From Pseudomonas pharyngis (GTDB lineage Bacteria > Pseudomonadota > Gammaproteobacteria > Pseudomonadales > Pseudomonadaceae): a stretch of DNA of 64,000 nucleotides. The notes below the pieces were generated by a model. The model saw nothing but the letters and a program-made list of their open reading frames with translations, made no database searches and had not been told where the DNA came from. Position numbers and translations under genes: made by a program. This document shows positions 60,549-64,000 of the stretch, one piece after another (within the stretch, counting starts at the first letter, position 1; every line of letters starts with the position of its first letter). The stretch spans positions 1-64,000 of the forward strand of contig NZ_BQID01000004.1 in the NCBI RefSeq assembly GCF_021602345.1, written 5' to 3'.

Positions 60549-61448
60549 ATGTTCGAACTGACCCAATTGCGCTGCTTCACCACCGTCGCCACCGAACTCA
60601 ACTTCCGCCGCGCTGCCGAGCGGTTGAACATGACGCAGCCACCATTGAGCCGGCAGATCCAGTTGCTGGAACATCACCTGGGCGTCGAACTGTTTACCCG
60701 CAGCACGCGCAGTGTGGCGCTCACCGCTGCCGGCCGCGCATTCTTCATCGAGGCGCAGAACCTGCTCGAGCGCGCCCAGCAAGCCGCCGTCACCGCCCGG
60801 CGTTTTGCCGAGGGCGATATCGGTTCGGTGAACATCAGTTTTGTTGGCAGCGCGGTTTATGAATTCCTGCCCAAGGTCATCGCCGAGGCGCGCCTCAAGC
60901 AGCCGCAGGTGAAGATCGACCTGACTGAAATGAACACCTACCAGCAACACGAAGCCCTGCGCGCTCGACGCATTGACCTGGGGATCGTCCGCGCGCCGTT
61001 GCTGGAGCCGGGTTACGCCACCGAATGCCTGGTGCGCGAGCCGTTTGTGCTGGCGCTGCCGAGCGGCCATCGACTGGCCGAGGCCGACGAAGTTTCAGTG
61101 AAGGACCTGGATGGGCAGCCGTTCCTGATGTATTCCCACGCGGCCTATCCGCCGTTCAACGAATTGCTCACCGGCATGCTGCGCTCGGCCCGGGTCGCCC
61201 CGGATTACGTGCAATGGCTGGGGTCTTCGCTGACGATTCTGGCGCTGGTCAACGCAGGCATGGGCCTGGCGCTGGTACCGCGTTGCGCGACCAGTGTGGT
61301 GTTCAGGAATGTGGTGTTTCGCGAGATCGATCTGGGCGAAGGGGTGCAGAGCGAACTGCATCTGATCTGGCGGGAGAACAACGACAACCCGGCGTTTGCG
61401 ATGTTGCTGGAGGGCATTCGCCGGGCGGTGAAGGATGGATGGGGTTAA
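60549..61448 (+). CDS. LysR-family transcriptional regulator of the glucarate genes
   Basis: A 299-residue regulator: MFELTQLRCFTTVATELNFRRAAERLNMTQPPLSRQIQLLEHHLGVELFTRSTRSVALTAAG is the winged helix of the group that includes BenM/CatM- and TsaR-like regulators of catabolic genes. It is divergent from the MFS/gudD operon and probably activates it. The start at 60549 fits the family; the frame extends to 60498 without support. Its stop overlaps the end of the small ORF on the other strand. Confidence 0.92.
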   Translation: MFELTQLRCFTTVATELNFRRAAERLNMTQPPLSRQIQLLEHHLGVELFTRSTRSVALTAAGRAFFIEAQNLLERAQQAAVTARRFAEGDIGSVNISFVGSAVYEFLPKVIAEARLKQPQVKIDLTEMNTYQQHEALRARRIDLGIVRAPLLEPGYATECLVREPFVLALPSGHRLAEADEVSVKDLDGQPFLMYSHAAYPPFNELLTGMLRSARVAPDYVQWLGSSLTILALVNAGMGLALVPRCATSVVFRNVVFREIDLGEGVQSELHLIWRENNDNPAFAMLLEGIRRAVKDGWG

Positions 61449-61594
61449 GAGCGGGCTTGCGATGATGGGGGGTACTTCAGCGGTGGTGGTGCCTTTGGGC
61501 CTGTGATCAATGGTTTCTCCAACAGCTTCCCGTCGGGCCCTACGAAAAGTCGCTCCAGATGTTGCGGCATTGGTTGCGGTGCTCTGGCGGTCAT
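61445..61594 (-). CDS. Short 49-residue protein coupled to the DUF6338-like gene
   Basis: Its ATG (61594) overlaps the stop of the upstream membrane-protein gene in the ATGA arrangement. The 49-residue product is proline-rich and polar (MTARAPQPMPQHLERLFVG, then PDGKLLEKPLITGPKAPPP), with no membrane segment. It ends inside the last codons of the convergent LysR gene. The exact overlap, typical of coupled genes, is the main evidence. The family is not recognised. Confidence 0.5.
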   Translation of the reverse strand: MTARAPQPMPQHLERLFVGPDGKLLEKPLITGPKAPPPLKYPPSSQARS

Positions 61595-62196
61595 GATGAA
61601 CCCTCTGATGCCGGGCTGAATTCAACCCATTTAACCTTCGCGGAATCTATCAGCAAAAATTCAGCGCCAATAGGATCCAATTTGCCATCTTCGTTGAGCC
61701 AGCGTGGAAACCTCATCAAGAACTGCCCGGTGTTCGACTCCGGTGGCCACTCGACTGGCCAGCCTAGGACGCGCCTTTCATCCTCCAGATGAAGGGTGAT
61801 GAATCGGTCATATTGAGCGAAAGCGCAGAACCATTCACTGGGATAGGAAGATTGTTTCGTTACGTTTCTGCTGCGCAACCACCTATGCAATTTGCCATTA
61901 GTTGCCAGACAACAAGCCATCAATCCCAGCAGCAAGGACGCAGAAAATGCCCAGCACGTTTCAGCTTTCGCATCCCATCTCCCTACAGAAAACCCCTTCT
62001 CCCCCACCCACACACAAACCGCTCCAACCCCCAGCACCATCCCGTGAATCACAAACGTGAAAATCAGCGCCTGCACAATCTGGCCGAACGTATCCGGTCG
62101 CTTGAAGGCCGTCAGCGTGTAGAAAATCCAGGTCGAAACAAACCCCGGGATCAGGTACTGCAACAGCGGAATCACTTCTTTCACCAGATCATCCAT
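61591..62196 (-). CDS. Membrane protein, DUF6338-like
   Basis: A 201-residue protein with three N-terminal helices (LLQYLIPGFVSTWIFYTLTAF, IVQALIFTFVIHGMVLGVGAVCVWV, FSASLLLGLMACCLA) followed by a cytosolic C-terminal part of about 95 residues (YDRFITLHLEDERRVLGWPVEWPPES...). LIPGF at the start and the GWPVEWPPE/FL pattern resemble DUF6338 proteins, whose role is unknown; this match is from memory. It overlaps a 49-codon gene at its 3' end. Confidence 0.75.
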   Translation of the reverse strand: MDDLVKEVIPLLQYLIPGFVSTWIFYTLTAFKRPDTFGQIVQALIFTFVIHGMVLGVGAVCVWVGEKGFSVGRWDAKAETCWAFSASLLLGLMACCLATNGKLHRWLRSRNVTKQSSYPSEWFCAFAQYDRFITLHLEDERRVLGWPVEWPPESNTGQFLMRFPRWLNEDGKLDPIGAEFLLIDSAKVKWVEFSPASEGSS

Positions 62197-62239
62197 GATC
62201 GGTCGCTCCTTGAATCAAAAACAATCCTCCAGAAACAGC

Positions 62240-62266
62240 AATGCCGGCCCGTAATGGGCCGGCATT
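62240..62266. terminator. Strong hairpin in the divergent gap
   Basis: The 11-base stem AATGCCGGCCC / GGGCCGGCATT with a five-base loop has no T-run. It lies just upstream of the membrane-protein gene and downstream of the short ORF at 62318-62410, whose transcript it could end. Confidence 0.6.
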
Positions 62267-62317
62267 CAAAGCCTAGTGCTCGCGGGAAAAAAGCCCGCAA
62301 TCAACTGTCACCGCGCA

Positions 62318-62410
62318 TTACACTTCCCGCAGAATCTGATCCGCACCGTTCCCTGCCGCCATCAGCACCGCCGCATGAAGGTTGATGCACGAGCCGGATC
62401 GTTTCATCAT
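62318..62410 (-). CDS. Candidate 30-residue protein
   Basis: A short frame starting with two ATG codons, containing SCINLHAAVLMAAGNGAD and ending ILREV. It sits between the Rof gene (divergent) and the hairpin at 62240. The amphipathic helix-like sequence and the downstream hairpin suggest that a short gene is possible, but there is no strong ribosome binding site and no recognised family. Confidence 0.3.
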   Translation of the reverse strand: MMKRSGSCINLHAAVLMAAGNGADQILREV

Positions 62411-62436
62411 CGCGCAAGGTTTCGAGGAGTAACGCC

Positions 62437-62715
62437 ATGACCCGTTATCAGCCGTTGAACTGTGATCTGCACGACTACCTGGAAATCGCCTGCCTGCGCG
62501 GCTATCAGCTGGACATCGAGCTGGTCGACGGTCAGCGTCTGATGGCCCGGGCCGTGACCACGCGAACCAGCAGTGACAAGGAGGAGTTCCTGGTGATCGA
62601 GCAACAAGGCGCGCAACAGGAAATTCGCCTCGACCAGTTGCTCGCGATCACACCTCAGGAGGCCAACGCCGAGTTCGGTCGAGTGGTCCTTGCCGGAGGA
62701 GTTTGCGGAATCTGA
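62437..62715 (+). CDS. rof: Rho-binding antiterminator, Rof/YaeO-like
   Basis: A 92-residue protein: YQPLNCDLHDYLEIACLRGYQLDIELVDGQRLMARAVTTRT matches the Rof family (Tyr-x-Pro-x-x-Cys-x-x-x-Asp-x-Leu-Glu-x-Ala-Cys). Rof binds Rho and inhibits Rho-dependent termination under stress. GAGGAG lies seven bases before the start. It is longer than E. coli Rof (about 84 residues) by a short glycine-rich tail. Confidence 0.85.
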   Translation: MTRYQPLNCDLHDYLEIACLRGYQLDIELVDGQRLMARAVTTRTSSDKEEFLVIEQQGAQQEIRLDQLLAITPQEANAEFGRVVLAGGVCGI

Positions 62716-62768
62716 ACAAAAAATCCCGCCCGGCATCAACCGGGCGAGATTTTCTGTGACACGCCGTT

Positions 62769-62990
62769 TTACGCGACGACAGGGATCATCGGGTCCGCAG
62801 CGGCCAGCGCGCTGGCACGGTCAGCCGCCGGCGGGTAGATCCACTGGGTGTTGATCTGGGTCTTGAGCGACTTGCCCTCCTCCCTGACCAGTTTTACCTG
62901 GCGACCCCAGCCTTCGGTGTACACCGCGCCCCAGGCGCCGAGTTCGAGGCAGGTCACGTATTTCGGCTGGCTGTCACCGACATCTCGCAC
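62769..62990 (-). CDS. Small conserved-looking protein, unknown
   Basis: At most 73 residues: QPKYVTCLELGAWGAVYTEGWGRQVKLVREEGKSLKTQINTQWIYPPAADRASALAAADP reads like a folded beta domain. The only early start is a GTG at 62990 with weak GAG upstream, and it begins just after the terminator of the next gene, leaving almost no room for a promoter. It may be the 3' remnant of a longer gene or start at a non-standard codon. Confidence 0.5.
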   Translation of the reverse strand: MRDVGDSQPKYVTCLELGAWGAVYTEGWGRQVKLVREEGKSLKTQINTQWIYPPAADRASALAAADPMIPVVA

Positions 62991-63010
62991 TGAACTCGAT
63001 CAGCAGGCAA

Positions 63011-63047
63011 AAAAAAGCAGAAACCGATCACCGGTTTCTGCTTTTTT
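63011..63047. terminator. Two-way terminator
   Basis: The stem AAAAGCAGAAACCG / CGGTTTCTGCTTTT with a five-base loop is flanked by A- and T-runs. It lies ten bases past the stop of the minus-strand lipoprotein gene. Confidence 0.92.
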
Positions 63048-63056
63048 ATTTCGACC

Positions 63057-63392
63057 TTACAGGCAATCGCGCACCGCTTTGCGCAACGATCCGGACTTCG
63101 CCCACGGCGGCCCTTGGTAAAGGGAGACACGGCTGCCGTCCTTGTACTTGACCACATCAAGAATCTCGTCGGCGGTGACGATGCTCGGTGCAGTGATCCG
63201 GTAGCCATTGGAAATTGCTGTCTGGGACGTCTTGGCAACGTCCTGCTGCCAGAGCGGCAATACACACGCGGCGTAGTCCTTGGGAGTCTTGTCGCTGGTC
63301 TTGCTGACATTCGGCTCGCCCGGCACCAGTGACGCAGGCAACGAACAACCGGCCAATGCCACCAACAGCATCCCCCCGATCAACATCCGCAT
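63057..63392 (-). CDS. Small lipoprotein, unknown function
   Basis: A 111-residue lipoprotein with signal and lipobox LVALAGC, giving an acylated cysteine at about residue 16. The mature part has YAACVLPLWQQDVAKTSQTAISNGYRITAPSIVTADEILDVVKYKDGSRVSLYQGPPWAKSG, with two more cysteines (AACV and RDCL) for a possible disulfide. AAGGA lies six bases before the ATG at 63392, so the longer frame to 63449 is rejected. Family not named. Confidence 0.82.
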   Translation of the reverse strand: MRMLIGGMLLVALAGCSLPASLVPGEPNVSKTSDKTPKDYAACVLPLWQQDVAKTSQTAISNGYRITAPSIVTADEILDVVKYKDGSRVSLYQGPPWAKSGSLRKAVRDCL

Positions 63393-63568
63393 GGTGATTC
63401 CTTCATCTGAAAAAACGCGAATGTACCCTGTAACTGTTCGGACATCCATCGTAGCGCTCTGCCTCTATTCCTCGTAAACCGGAACAATCAGCTCACCGAC
63501 AGATGACCTTGCCCCACTCCCAAAAAATGCGGCTACTCTGTTTTACCGAGAATCTTCCGGAGGTGATC

Positions 63569-63808
63569 ATGCGGCTCAATGAATACGAACACGAACTTCA
63601 ACGTGACCTGCAAAGCGTGGCATCGGACCTGAGATGGTCGGCGGTGGACCTCAAGCGCATTGCCGAGCAATTGCGCCAGTCGGGCAACGAGGCGGACGCC
63701 CAGGCGGTACTCAGATCCTGCGAGGTGCTGCAAAGCGATGAAGAGCGCCTGCAACTGTATGCCCGGGAAGTGAAAGCCCGCGCCATCAGCCGAACCAAAG
63801 TCCACTGA
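63569..63808 (+). CDS. Small helical protein, unknown
   Basis: A 79-residue, highly charged, helical protein (MRLNEYEHELQRDLQSVAS, then RIAEQLRQSGNEADAQAVLRSCEVLQSDEERLQLY) that probably forms a coiled coil or helical bundle. GGAGGTGATC, close to the ideal Shine-Dalgarno sequence, precedes the ATG at 63569 and fixes the start. A terminator follows at 63830. Function unknown. Confidence 0.8.
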   Translation: MRLNEYEHELQRDLQSVASDLRWSAVDLKRIAEQLRQSGNEADAQAVLRSCEVLQSDEERLQLYAREVKARAISRTKVH

Positions 63809-63829
63809 ACCTCACGCTGCGCACAGCAA

Positions 63830-63853
63830 AAAGCCCCGGACAACCGGGGCTTT
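63830..63853. terminator. Two-way terminator
   Basis: The ten-base stem AAAGCCCCGG / CCGGGGCTTT with a four-base loop lies between the small helical gene and the convergent gene at the right edge. Confidence 0.88.
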
Positions 63854-63867
63854 CTCTTCACAGGTCG

Positions 63868-64000
63868 TCAGCCTGACTTGCGACCGCGCGTACGACCTTT
63901 ATAGCCCGGCAGCGCAGCGGCGTACGCCAGCGCTTCCTCGCGACTGGCAAACAAAGCGAGCCGGTCACCCTGCGTGCAGACCCGCCACGGGCCGTTGTTC
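63868..64000 (-). CDS. C-terminal fragment of a small basic protein, cut by the window edge
   Basis: The last 43 codons or so of a minus-strand gene: WRVCTQGDRLALFASREEALAYAAALPGYKGRTRGRKSG (given in parts: CTQGDRLALFASREEALAYA, then ALPGYKGRTRGRKSG). The pattern 'W-x-V-x-x-x-G-x-R-x-A-x-F-x-S-R-E-E-A-L-x-Y-A' followed by a basic tail resembles DUF2188-type small proteins. The start lies outside the window. Confidence 0.6.
   Translation of the reverse strand, partial: NNGPWRVCTQGDRLALFASREEALAYAAALPGYKGRTRGRKSG

Overview
The window looks like chromosomal DNA of a fluorescent-group Pseudomonas. This is inferred from the high GC content, the dense short operons, the REP-type inverted pairs around conserved cores such as GCGAGCAGGCTCGCTCCCACA, and the gene families present (RibBX-type RibB, YdiJ-type dehydrogenase, Ycf48/RND pair, ParD-like/methionine aminopeptidase pair). 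No rRNA, tRNA, CRISPR array, origin or prophage was seen. The left edge carries one end of an IS3-type element, and the right edge cuts a small gene.

Region 0.2-3.6 kb holds an RND-type permease and a Ycf48-like Asp-box protein in one minus-strand operon. Region 3.9-15.7 kb is a catabolic block. A seven-gene operon encodes an AA_synth-family protein, alpha/beta hydrolase, aldehyde dehydrogenase, flavin reductase, carboxymuconolactone-decarboxylase-like protein, FadR-type GntR regulator and zinc-ribbon Nudix hydrolase. It is followed by a small membrane protein, a DUF1330 protein, a RibBX and a four-gene polyamine-type ABC importer. At 33.9-37.2 kb lie an NCS1 permease, a second flavin reductase and a luciferase-like monooxygenase. 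A 14-base motif, ATTATGGTATWCCA, occurs five times, each time in front of one of these units: 3900, 10295, 11604 (reverse), 35352 and 35525. I read this as one scattered regulon of the GntR protein. It would run an FMN-dependent oxidative pathway for an unknown, probably nitrogen-containing, compound and bring its own flavin supply (RibB, a candidate FAD pyrophosphatase, two flavin reductases).

Region 15.9-32.5 kb is mixed. It holds ParD-like/MetAP, cystathionine beta-synthase plus gamma-lyase, a secreted protein built of fourteen 13-residue repeats, two small lipoproteins, a divergent hybrid kinase/LuxR-type regulator pair, LysR and AraC regulators, an SBF-like transporter, an amidase, a low-GC orphan gene, a Dyp-type peroxidase and TerC. 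An orphan PotF-like binding protein follows at 32.5-33.6 kb.

Region 37.3-53.5 kb is a second catabolic stretch. It contains a haloperoxidase-type hydrolase, a FAD monooxygenase with RidA, DUF1028 and M20 deacetylase, a second NCS1 permease, GST, isochorismatase-family hydrolase with a semialdehyde dehydrogenase, a Sad-type dehydrogenase, an SDR, and HxlR/LysR regulators. Region 53.5-61.5 kb has a YdiJ-type D-2-hydroxyglutarate dehydrogenase and a glucarate dehydratase/MFS pair with LysR regulators. The last 2.5 kb holds small genes: a DUF6338-like membrane protein with a coupled 49-codon ORF, a Rof-type antiterminator, a lipoprotein and others.
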